Shown piece after piece: positions 15,842 to 23,459 of a stretch of DNA of 28,308 bases. Location: the NCBI GenBank assembly GCA_046348685.1, contig JAXMDT010000019.1, forward strand, positions 1-28,308. Reading direction: 5' to 3'. The notes under the pieces are model-generated. The model made no database searches. It saw only the letters and a list, made by a program, of their open reading frames with translations, and was not told where the DNA came from. The position numbers were made by a program, and so were the translations under genes. Origin of the DNA: JAXMDT01 sp046348685. GTDB taxonomy: Bacteria > Pseudomonadota > Alphaproteobacteria > Rickettsiales > UBA998. Numbering within the stretch: position 1 is the first letter of the stretch; the number at the start of each line of letters is the position of its first letter.

Positions 15842-16756
15842 TTATTTGTCAGGATTCTTCTGCATCGCGGCCAGCAGCAGGGACGTATTCTGCCGGAACA
15901 TATTCAAATAGCTTCCTGCCGGGCCTTCCGGCGTCGAGAGCGCGTCTGAGTAAAGCACGCCGCCGATCTCCGCACCTTCCTGCTTCAATTGATCCAAAAC
16001 GCCCGGACGCGAAATATTTTCGAGGAACAGCGCTTTGATATTCTGCTCGCGAATCTGGTCGATCAGCTTTGCGACATCAGCTGCCGATGGCTCCGCCTCC
16101 GTGCTGATGCCAACCGGTGCGATAAACTGGATCAGGTACGTTTTGCCGTAATACTGGAATGCATCATGCGACGTGATGACGCGCCGTTTATATTCCGGCA
16201 GCAGCTTGATCTGCATTTTCACGCGTTTTTCCAGATCCGACATTTCCTTAATGAAGAGACGTGCGTTTGCCTTATAGATCGGCGCATTGGCTTTATCGGC
16301 ATTCACCAACGCATCGCAGATATTATTTGCATAGACGATGCCATTGGCTAGGCTTTGCCAGGCGTGCGGATCGTACTCGCCTTTTCCGTCATCGGCGCCG
16401 CGGTGCGTATCACCCGCCTTTGAAATTTTCAGCGCTCGCACGCCTTTCGAGGCGATGATTACGGGACCCTTGTAACTGGAGGACTCGATAAGGCGGCCCA
16501 TCCAGCCTTCAAATTTCAGCCCATTGATGATCAGCAGGTCCGCTTCGCTGAGCGCGCGGATATCCGCAGGTGTTGGCTCATACGTATGCGCGTCTTTATC
16601 TGGCCCGACCAGAACTGTCTGGTCAACTTTGGTGCCGCCGATCTGCTTGACCATGTCACCAAGGATGCTGAAACTGGTGACGACACGGATTGCATGTGCA
16701 TCCGGCGCGCCGAAGATAAAAAACGTAAGTAGAAAAAATAATAAATAACGATGCAT
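15842..16756 (-). CDS. znuA: Zinc ABC transporter substrate-binding protein
   Basis: This periplasmic cluster A-I metal-binding protein of 304 residues begins with a signal peptide: MHRYLLFFLLTFFIFG, with cleavage near APDAHA. The likely metal ligands are His57 (KDAHTYEPTP), His131 (YDPHAWQS), His197 (TSHDAFQYYG) and Asp271 (LYSDALST). A histidine at the third site, where manganese binders usually have glutamate, favours zinc. The charged loop before His131 is short and poor in histidine, unlike enterobacterial ZnuA. The ATG at 16756 has an AGGA ribosome site; an extension to 16798 would lack a signal peptide at its end. It lies 11 bp after znuB, last in the zinc operon under the Zur-like regulator. 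Confidence 0.9.
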   Translation of the reverse strand: MHRYLLFFLLTFFIFGAPDAHAIRVVTSFSILGDMVKQIGGTKVDQTVLVGPDKDAHTYEPTPADIRALSEADLLIINGLKFEGWMGRLIESSSYKGPVIIASKGVRALKISKAGDTHRGADDGKGEYDPHAWQSLANGIVYANNICDALVNADKANAPIYKANARLFIKEMSDLEKRVKMQIKLLPEYKRRVITSHDAFQYYGKTYLIQFIAPVGISTEAEPSAADVAKLIDQIREQNIKALFLENISRPGVLDQLKQEGAEIGGVLYSDALSTPEGPAGSYLNMFRQNTSLLLAAMQKNPDK

Positions 16757-16767
16757 GGTTGCTTGTC

Positions 16768-17634
16768 CTATTTTTGTCTTATTGGCAGTATTCTCCACAA
16801 CAGCCCTTTATGTGTGCCGAGCAGCAGAGATAAGAAATACAGCGCGCTTGCCGTCAGCACCATTGACGGGCCTGAAGGCACATCGGCATGGTACGATAAC
16901 AAAAGCCCCGTAAATGCAGAAAAGATCGCGTAAAACATAGCGAGTCCGATCATCCGGTCAATATGATATGTCCAGAACCGCGCTGCGATCGCGGGAAGAA
17001 TCATCAGACCCAAGGCCATAAGCGTGCCAAGCACTTGAAAAGCAACAACAACATTAAGAACAATGAGCATCAGGAATGTGTGATAGTAAAAGGAACTGCT
17101 GCTGCCTGTGGATTCGAGATGTACCGGATCAAAGCACTCCAAAGTGAAGCCGCGCAGGAAAAACAACATGACGACAATAGTCGTCCCTGAAGCGCCCGCC
17201 ATCAGTAATAACGATGCATTATCGACAGCCAGCACATTACCGAACAACACATGCATGAGATCCACCGGACTGCCGCGCAGCGACACCATCAACACCCCCG
17301 CGGCAAGCGCGGTCAAATACATGCCGGTAAAACTTGCATCTTCCTTCAGGGAGGTCAGTTTTGCAATGACGCCCGCCGACGATGCAACAAGAACACCGGT
17401 AAGCAATCCGAACAATGTCATCGGCCAGAGCGACAGGCCGAAAAACATATAGGCGCCGGCAACGCCCGGCAGGATGGCATGCGTCAACGTGTCGCCCATT
17501 AACGTCATGCGACGCAGGAGCAGAAAAACTCCTATCGGTGCGCCGCTCATGGAAAGGATGATTGCCGCCGACAATGCACGCCGCATAAAAGCATAATCCG
17601 TAAAAGGCTCGATCAATAACGTGTAGACCGTCAT
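16768..17634 (-). CDS. znuB: Zinc ABC transporter permease
   Basis: This 288-residue membrane protein of the ABC-3 family forms the channel for the znuA/znuC uptake system. About eight hydrophobic segments are present. Family stretches include FLLLRRMTLMGDTLTHAILPG, broken here as RRMTLMGDTLTHA plus ILPGVAGA, and FQVLGTLMALGLMILPAIAAR, where VLGTLMALGLMILPA contacts the ATPase. The start overlaps the znuC stop as ATGA, so translation is coupled. Nothing suggests damage. Family members also carry manganese or iron; the zinc assignment rests on ZnuA ligands and the regulator. Confidence 0.9.
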   Translation of the reverse strand: MTVYTLLIEPFTDYAFMRRALSAAIILSMSGAPIGVFLLLRRMTLMGDTLTHAILPGVAGAYMFFGLSLWPMTLFGLLTGVLVASSAGVIAKLTSLKEDASFTGMYLTALAAGVLMVSLRGSPVDLMHVLFGNVLAVDNASLLLMAGASGTTIVVMLFFLRGFTLECFDPVHLESTGSSSSFYYHTFLMLIVLNVVVAFQVLGTLMALGLMILPAIAARFWTYHIDRMIGLAMFYAIFSAFTGLLLSYHADVPSGPSMVLTASALYFLSLLLGTHKGLLWRILPIRQK

Positions 17635-18353
17635 GGATGTACACCGTGTGTATGTGCGTCACGTTTATGCGCCTGTTCGAGATGATCCTCATGCAGCGTC
17701 GATTCCGAATCCCCCCATGCGACACAGCAGTGCGCGAGTAACATGCAATGTGGAAAATGGTGGCGGATATGATGGAAATCATGCGAGACGCAGATGACCG
17801 TGCGGCCATCGCGATGCCAGTTCTGGATAATATGCATCAATTCGTGACAGGTCGCATCATCGACTGCGGTGAAGGGCTCGTCGAGCAGGATAAGTGAAGC
17901 GTCCTGAACTATGATGCGCGCAAACAGCGCACGCTGGAATTGCCCTGCAGACATACGCTCGATCGGTACTGTCGACAATCCGGAAAGTCCCACAGCAGTT
18001 AAGGCCCGCTCCACTTTTGCGCGCATTTCGGGCGTAATGGCTCCTTTATTGCCGATGCCTGACCAAAACCCTATTGCGACCATCTGGCCAACCGTCATTG
18101 GAAAATCACGTGGCAATATAGCCGCCTGCGGCAGATAGGCAATATGATTGCGGCTTGCTCCAGTAATACGGATTTCACCGGCGCTAGGCTTAAGAATACC
18201 GGCAATCGCTTTCAGCAGGGTACTTTTTCCGGCACCATTGGGACCTGCTATCGCTGTCAGCGATCCCTTATCAAACGTGCCGGTGACGCGCTGAATGACG
18301 GGCGTGCGGTCATACGCGATACTGACATCCTGCAGGGCGACTTCAACCGACAT
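17631..18353 (-). CDS. znuC: Zinc ABC transporter ATP-binding protein
   Basis: This ATPase of the zinc uptake system has 240 residues. Walker A is GPNGAGKST at 37-45, the Q-loop is YLPQ, the signature is MSAGQ at 134-138 (instead of the usual LSGGQ), Walker B is LILLDEP at 154-160, and the switch histidine is His191. The last 25 residues are rich in histidine (HEDHLEQAHKRDAHTHGVHP), a feature seen in some zinc-related ATPases that could sense or buffer metal. The start overlaps the stop of a 31-codon gene (TGATG), and the stop overlaps the znuB start. Confidence 0.92.
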   Translation of the reverse strand: MSVEVALQDVSIAYDRTPVIQRVTGTFDKGSLTAIAGPNGAGKSTLLKAIAGILKPSAGEIRITGASRNHIAYLPQAAILPRDFPMTVGQMVAIGFWSGIGNKGAITPEMRAKVERALTAVGLSGLSTVPIERMSAGQFQRALFARIIVQDASLILLDEPFTAVDDATCHELMHIIQNWHRDGRTVICVSHDFHHIRHHFPHCMLLAHCCVAWGDSESTLHEDHLEQAHKRDAHTHGVHP

Positions 18354-18448
18354 CAGCTATTTCCCATTGCCCATCGCACAAGGATGCCAATGATGCAAAG
18401 CATCAGTAGTGCGAGAAAAAAACGCTGCGCGGCGCTCCAGTACAGCAT
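18353..18448 (-). CDS. 31-residue single-span membrane peptide between zur and znuC
   Basis: This very short gene is easily missed. It starts MLYWSAAQRF, has a hydrophobic stretch FLALLMLCIIGILV (about residues 11-24) and ends RWAMGNS. One membrane helix with a short tail on each side is likely. The ATG shares a base with the stop codon of the regulator gene (TGATG), and its own TGA shares a base with the znuC ATG (TGATG). Such exact fits at both ends argue that it is translated as a link in the operon. I know of no named family. It might be a small subunit or regulator of the transporter, or only a leader that couples translation of znuC to the regulator gene. Confidence 0.6.
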   Translation of the reverse strand: MLYWSAAQRFFLALLMLCIIGILVRWAMGNS

Positions 18449-18846
18449 CAGGATTTCGCTTTCTTGCTGCAAGTGCCGCATAGCCCGTGCACCTCGACGG
18501 TTTCGGACTCGATGAAAAATCCGCTTTTTTCCGCCCATTCCTGGATGGCTTCATGCAGATGCTTATTCTCGATTTCGGTCACGGTGCCGCAATTCCGGCA
18601 AATGGCGAATTGGGCGGCATGGCCGTGATCATGATGGCGCTCGCATACTTTATAGGCATTAAGCGATTCGATACGGTGAACGAGTCCTAATCCCTGCAAT
18701 TTTTCCAAGGCGCGATAGATGGTCGGCGGCCCGGAGACCCCTTCCGATGCCAGCCGCGCCAGAATATCATAGGCCGAAAGCGGCTCATCGCTTTGCGAGA
18801 GCGTTTCAAAGACCTGTTTGCGCGATCCGGTAAGCGGTTGTTTCAT
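18448..18846 (-). CDS. zur: Fur-family zinc-responsive regulator (Zur-like)
   Basis: This 132-residue Fur-family repressor has an N-terminal winged helix, with GVSGPPTIYRALEKLQGLGLVHRIE as the recognition region, cited in part as PPTIYRALEKL. A C-terminal metal-binding and dimer domain follows. Structural zinc is probably held by Cys83, Cys86, Cys123 and Cys126 (ICRNCG, GLCGTC). A second site may involve Cys68 and the HHDHGH cluster at 71-76. The short N-terminus and that cluster fit Zur better than Fur. It heads an operon of zinc-uptake genes and has a Zur-box-like palindrome five bases before its ATG, so autoregulation is likely. No good Shine-Dalgarno precedes the start, so the message may be leaderless or nearly so. 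Confidence 0.88.
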   Translation of the reverse strand: MKQPLTGSRKQVFETLSQSDEPLSAYDILARLASEGVSGPPTIYRALEKLQGLGLVHRIESLNAYKVCERHHDHGHAAQFAICRNCGTVTEIENKHLHEAIQEWAEKSGFFIESETVEVHGLCGTCSKKAKS

Positions 18847-18850
18847 GGGG

Positions 18851-18865
18851 TGTTATGATATAACA
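18851..18865. promoter_or_regulatory. Zur-box-like operator
   Basis: TGTTAT-GAT-ATAACA is a perfect 6-3-6 inverted repeat, close to known Zur sites such as TGTTATAATATAACA. It lies four bases upstream of the regulator's start codon, where a bound repressor would block transcription of the whole zur-znuCBA operon. The AT-rich palindrome probably overlaps the -10 region. The divergent RND genes start about 150 bp away and might share the control region, but no second box was found. Confidence 0.75.
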
Positions 18866-19012
18866 ATACAACCCATGATAAGCAATTAGAATTTATAGTG
18901 ATGTTTTTTACGATGCAGGACAAAGGTTTTCGTTAGCTGGATCGTATCACATAGGTTAAACACTTGATTCGCGCTATAGACTGTCCCACATATGCGGTAT
19001 TCCGGAGTTAGA

Positions 19013-20131
19013 ATGGCCTCATCCCAACCTACGCGTTTTACGCCAAGAAGAGTTTTGCTTATCATTGTAGTGCTCGCGATAGCGGGCTTTCTTGCGCATA
19101 AATATATTCCCATATTCGGCGGCAATGCGGATAAAAAAGGCGGTGCCGTTCATGTTGAAGCGGTGCAGGCGACGATGCAGCCGATCGAAGAGCGGATTGA
19201 TGCGGTAGGTTCTCTGGCTTCCAATGAATCGGTGGAACTACGTTCGGAAATCACAGGTCGCATCAGCGAGATTAAATTTGATGACGGGCAGGTTGTCGAG
19301 CAAGGCGATGTTCTTTTTCAATTAGATGACAGCGTGCAGAAGGCCGATCTTGCCCGCGCCGAAGCAAATCTGAAGCTTGGCAATAACAATTTGCAGCGCA
19401 GCTCGAAACTTTCAAAGCAGGGGTTTTCTTCCAAAGTCACATTTGAGGAAGCCGAAGCCGAGTTAAATCTGGCGCGCGCCAACGTACAGCTTGCGCAGGC
19501 CAATCTCGATAAGACAGCTATCCGCGCGCCGTTTCACGGCACGGTTGGCATACGCCGCGTCAGCCCCGGCGATTACGTAGCTCCCGGCAACCTGCTTGCC
19601 AATTTCGATCAGATCATACCGCTGAAAGTGGAATTCACCGTGCCTGAGCGGTATTTAGACAAGCTTCAGAAAGGTACATTGCTGGAGCTGCGGGCCGATA
19701 CGCATCCCGGCAAGGTTTTCAAAGCGACAGTCCGCGCTATTGATTCGCGTGTTTCATCGTCCAGTCGCAGCATCATGGTTCAGGCGATCACGGATAACGA
19801 GGAGCGGCTGCTCTATCCCGGCCAGTTTGTCAGCATCAATCTACCGGTCACGTCAAAAACGACCATTGTTGTTCCCGATCAAGCTTTAATCCCTCTTGGC
19901 GTCAAAAATTTTGTTTTCCTTGTCGTGGACGGCAAGGCCAAGCGCATCGAAGTGCAGCCTGGCATTCGCACGAAATCGCAGGCGGAAATTCTCTCCGGCA
20001 TCAAGGAAGGAGACACCGTGATTACCGCAGGCCAGCAAAAACTCCAGGACGGAGTACCCGTTACTGTCAGCGCTCCGACTCCGGTGGTGGTGACGCCCCC
20101 TGAAGAAGAACAGCAGCCGAAGGATGAATAG
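19013..20131 (+). CDS. RND efflux periplasmic adaptor (membrane fusion protein)
   Basis: The 372-residue protein bridges an RND pump to an outer-membrane channel. An N-terminal membrane anchor (VLLIIVVLAIAGFLA, about residues 14-30) is followed by a lipoyl-type half motif (SLASNESVELRSEITGRI). The alpha-hairpin covers about 95-165, the second lipoyl half holds IRAPFHGTVGIRRVSPGDYV, and beta-barrel and membrane-proximal domains complete it. The C-terminus is proline- and glutamate-rich. ATG 19013 is chosen because GGAG lies five bases upstream; an ATG at 18992 has no ribosome site. The pump gene follows after 9 bp. No outer-membrane factor is in the window, so a TolC-like protein elsewhere is presumed. 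Confidence 0.9.
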   Translation: MASSQPTRFTPRRVLLIIVVLAIAGFLAHKYIPIFGGNADKKGGAVHVEAVQATMQPIEERIDAVGSLASNESVELRSEITGRISEIKFDDGQVVEQGDVLFQLDDSVQKADLARAEANLKLGNNNLQRSSKLSKQGFSSKVTFEEAEAELNLARANVQLAQANLDKTAIRAPFHGTVGIRRVSPGDYVAPGNLLANFDQIIPLKVEFTVPERYLDKLQKGTLLELRADTHPGKVFKATVRAIDSRVSSSSRSIMVQAITDNEERLLYPGQFVSINLPVTSKTTIVVPDQALIPLGVKNFVFLVVDGKAKRIEVQPGIRTKSQAEILSGIKEGDTVITAGQQKLQDGVPVTVSAPTPVVVTPPEEEQQPKDE

Positions 20132-20140
20132 AGATAGATA

Positions 20141-23100
20141 ATGCGCTTATCTGATATTAGTATTGCGCGCCCCGTTCTTTCCACGGTGATGAGTCTGGTG
20201 ATTCTTCTTGTAGGAATAGTTTCCTACGACCGGCTGACGCTGCGCGAATATCCGAATATCGATGAGCCTTCGGTCACCGTGCGGACCGATTATCCCGGCG
20301 CCAGCGCACAGATTATGGAATCGCAAGTCACCAAGATTCTCGAAGACAGCATTTCCGGCATCGAAGGGATACAATACACAAGCTCGATCAGTCGCGAAGG
20401 GACAAGCCTCATTACGGTAAAATTCATCCCGAGCCGCGATCCGGACGTCGCTGCTTCCGATGTGCGTGACCGCGTGTCGCGGGTGCGCGGTCAGTTGCCC
20501 GATGAAATTGATGAGCCGATTATCGCCAAAGTGGAAGCTGATGCCGATCCCATCATCTGGCTCGGCCTCACCAGCAACCGCCTGACGGCCGCGCAGCTCA
20601 GCGATCTGGCCGACCGGTACATCCAGGATCAGTTGCAAATGATTCCGGGCGTCGCCGATGTCATGATCTTCGGACAGCGCCGTTACGCAATGCGCATCTG
20701 GATCGATCCGATCAAACTGGCCGGACATTTTTTGACCGTGAAAGATGTGGAAGATGCGCTGATCAATCAGAACATCGATATTCCGAGTGGCCGAGTCGAA
20801 GGCGCGCAGCGTGAATTTACCGTACTTACCAATACCGATCTCAACCGCGTCGAGCAGTTTGAGGATATCATCGTCGCCAACCGCGACAATCACCTTGTGC
20901 GCATGAAAGATGTCGCGCGCGTGGCGCTTGGCGTGGAAGATGACCGCGTCAAATTCCGGTTTAACCAGCAAACCGCGGTCGGACTCGGTATCGTGAAACA
21001 GTCGGTGGCAAATCCGCTCGAAATTTCGGACAATATTGAAAAGCTGCTTCCGAGATTGCAGAAGTCCCTGCCCGAAGGCGTCACGATGACGGTCGGGTAC
21101 AATTCGGCCGTTTTTATCAAGCAATCCATTCACAACGTCTTTGAAACGCTGTTTGAGGCCGTCGTTTTAGTCATGCTGGTCATTCTGCTATTCCTGCGTT
21201 CGTTCCGCGCCGCGCTGGTGCCGCTGGTCACGATTCCTGTTTCACTCATTGGCGCATTTTCCATCATGTATGCGCTCGGCTTTTCCATCAATACGCTGAC
21301 GCTGCTCGCCATGGTACTCGCTATCGGTCTTGTGGTGGATGACGCGATCGTCGTGCTGGAAAACATTTACCGCCATATCGAGGAAGGCATGAAGCCGCTG
21401 CAGGCGGCATTTCAGGGGTCTCGCGAAATCGCGTTCGCCGTGCTTGCTATGACGGTGACGCTGGCCGCCGTATATGTTCCGGTAGCTTTCCTGCAAGGTC
21501 GTACTGGTAAACTTTTCGTCGAATTCGCATTGACGCTCGCTGCCGCTGTTTTGATTTCGGGATTCGTAGCACTGACCTTATCGCCGATGATGTGCGGGCG
21601 AACGCTCCGTCCCGAACATAGTAAGCTGCGCCTGTTCATTTGGATCGAGCAGAAACTGGAAACGCTGGACCAAAGCTATAAACGCGGTTTGTATTGGTTC
21701 CTGGAGCGCCGGTTTCTTGTTTTCCCGCTGCTCGGCGTGATCGCGGTTGTCATGGCGCTGTTGCTGACGAACCTGAAATCCGAACTTTCACCTACGGAAG
21801 ATCGCGGCGTGCTGTTCATGTCCTATGTCGGGCCGGAAGGCGCCACGGTGGATTACATGTCGGCATATGCCGCGCAGCTTGAGAAAATCATTGCCTCTGT
21901 GCCTGAGATCAACCGTTTTGGCATCGTAGCCGGTGTTGGCGGCGGTCGCCTGCCGGTGGCAAATCAGGGGCTTTCCTTTCAAGGCATGACGCCTTGGGAA
22001 GAGCGCGACCGTTCTACAATGGAAATCTCTGCAGGCCTTGCACCGAAATTATTGGACGTGCCGGGTGTGCTCGCCTTTTCCATTACGCCCGCTTCGCTTG
22101 GGGCAAATTTTTCATCGAAGCCTGTTGAATACGTCATCATGGACTCGACGTCCTATGAGGTGCTGGGCGCCAATGTTGAAAAATTCATCGCGAAGCTGCG
22201 GGAAAATCCTAATATTCTTGGAATCGATACCGATCTCAAGATTAATACGCCGCAGCTGCGCGTGAATATCGACCGCAACCGCCTGGCTGATCTGGGCATC
22301 AGCGTTGCCGATACGGGCCGCGCTCTCGAAACGCTGCTTGCCGGCAAACAGGTGACGCGTTTCAAGCAAGCGAGTGAGCAGTACGATGTCATTGTACAAA
22401 TCGAAGAGGATCAGCGCAGCGAACCAGAGCAATTGAACCGTATTTACCTGCGTACGAAATCGGATGAGCTGGTGCCGCTTTCCAGCGTGGTCGATTTGAA
22501 AGCCACGGTCGCACCACGTGATCTTAACCACTTCAACCGTTTGCGTTCAGTGACGCTGACCGCGAATCTTGCACCGTCCTACTCGCTTGGCGAAGCGCTC
22601 GCGTTTATGAATGAGACCGCGGCGGAAACCCTGCCGCCGACAGCAACGATCGATTACCGAGGCCAGTCGCGTGAGTTTCGTGAATCCGGTTCGAGCATGT
22701 ATGTCGCTTTTATGCTGGCCGTCGTCTTCATTTTTCTCGTACTTGCCGCCCAGTTTGAAAGTTTTGTCGATCCGCTGGTGATTCTGGTGACGGTACCGCT
22801 TTCCATATGCGGCGCGTTGCTTGCGCTCTGGTTTACGGGAAATACGCTCAACATCTACAGCCAGATCGGATTGATCACATTAGTAGGGCTTATCACTAAG
22901 CACGGTATTCTCATCGTCGAATTCGCCAACCAGCAGCAGGATCGCGGCGTCGATACCCGTACTGCCATCGTCGAAGCGGCGCATCTGCGGCTGCGCCCCA
23001 TTCTGATGACAACGGCAGCCATGGTGTTCGGCTCCATCCCGCTGGCTTTAGCAACAGGCGCCGGCGCGGAGAGCCGCCATCAGATCGGCTGGGTGATCGT

Positions 23101-23209
23101 CGGCGGAATGACGTTCGGCACCTTACTGACGTTATTCGTCCTGCCCTCTTTTTATTCTTATGTTGGCCGCCGTCGCGCTATCGATGTCATACCGGATTAC
23201 GAAGTCTAA
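20141..23209 (+). CDS. RND efflux transporter permease (HAE1-type)
   Basis: This inner-membrane proton-driven pump has 1022 residues, the normal size. It opens MRLSDISIARPVLSTVMS and then has REYPNIDEPSVTVRTDYPGA, cited in part, both typical of this branch. The proton-relay aspartates Asp400 and Asp401 lie in GLVVDDAIVVLENIYRH. A second set of membrane helices carries QIGLITLVGLITKHGILIVEF, cut here as GLITLVGLITKHG. The last cytoplasmic motif is RLRPILMTTAAMVFG. Two large periplasmic loops separate the helices. These features mark the hydrophobe/amphiphile efflux family rather than the heavy-metal one. Substrates cannot be deduced. It pairs with the adaptor just upstream. Confidence 0.93.
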   Translation: MRLSDISIARPVLSTVMSLVILLVGIVSYDRLTLREYPNIDEPSVTVRTDYPGASAQIMESQVTKILEDSISGIEGIQYTSSISREGTSLITVKFIPSRDPDVAASDVRDRVSRVRGQLPDEIDEPIIAKVEADADPIIWLGLTSNRLTAAQLSDLADRYIQDQLQMIPGVADVMIFGQRRYAMRIWIDPIKLAGHFLTVKDVEDALINQNIDIPSGRVEGAQREFTVLTNTDLNRVEQFEDIIVANRDNHLVRMKDVARVALGVEDDRVKFRFNQQTAVGLGIVKQSVANPLEISDNIEKLLPRLQKSLPEGVTMTVGYNSAVFIKQSIHNVFETLFEAVVLVMLVILLFLRSFRAALVPLVTIPVSLIGAFSIMYALGFSINTLTLLAMVLAIGLVVDDAIVVLENIYRHIEEGMKPLQAAFQGSREIAFAVLAMTVTLAAVYVPVAFLQGRTGKLFVEFALTLAAAVLISGFVALTLSPMMCGRTLRPEHSKLRLFIWIEQKLETLDQSYKRGLYWFLERRFLVFPLLGVIAVVMALLLTNLKSELSPTEDRGVLFMSYVGPEGATVDYMSAYAAQLEKIIASVPEINRFGIVAGVGGGRLPVANQGLSFQGMTPWEERDRSTMEISAGLAPKLLDVPGVLAFSITPASLGANFSSKPVEYVIMDSTSYEVLGANVEKFIAKLRENPNILGIDTDLKINTPQLRVNIDRNRLADLGISVADTGRALETLLAGKQVTRFKQASEQYDVIVQIEEDQRSEPEQLNRIYLRTKSDELVPLSSVVDLKATVAPRDLNHFNRLRSVTLTANLAPSYSLGEALAFMNETAAETLPPTATIDYRGQSREFRESGSSMYVAFMLAVVFIFLVLAAQFESFVDPLVILVTVPLSICGALLALWFTGNTLNIYSQIGLITLVGLITKHGILIVEFANQQQDRGVDTRTAIVEAAHLRLRPILMTTAAMVFGSIPLALATGAGAESRHQIGWVIVGGMTFGTLLTLFVLPSFYSYVGRRRAIDVIPDYEV

Positions 23210-23300
23210 TTCGCAAGCCATTGTTTTTAGGCGTATTCTTAAAAAAGAACATGTAAAGAATTTAAAATTCCTTAAATATTTCGGCGTATCATAGGACACT

Positions 23301-23459
23301 ATGTTCCGTATCCAAAACCGCGCCGGATTTACCCTTCTTGAATTATCCGTAGTGCTTGTTGTGCTCGCGCCTTTGCAGGCAGCCATTGCCACCGCTGGCG
23401 CTAAGAAGATAGAGCAGAATAAGTATGAGATCACCGCGCAGCATGGATGCCATCAGTAA
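23301..23459 (+). pseudogene. Pilin-like leader of the first RCC1 gene, cut off by frame lesions
   Basis: A 52-codon frame with a good ribosome site (AGGA) encodes MFRIQNRAG, then the prepilin motif FTLLELSVVL, then KKIEQNKYEIT, and stops after HGCHQ. It aligns residue for residue with the N-terminus of the intact paralogue at 25264. The frame then slips twice: MDAISK continues in a second frame from 23443, and LIEFSRK, which leads into the long downstream frame, is in a third. Each slip equals two missing bases relative to the paralogue. This is a broken gene start, an assembly error, or less likely recoding. Confidence 0.7.

Noticed and set aside
18886..19125. Leftward 79-codon frame in the zur-RND gap
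   Set aside because: It overlaps the start of the well-supported adaptor gene and has no recognisable features; the gap is better explained as a divergent control region.
20147..21133. Leftward open frame of 328 codons
   Set aside because: Antisense shadow of the RND pump gene in a codon-biased region.
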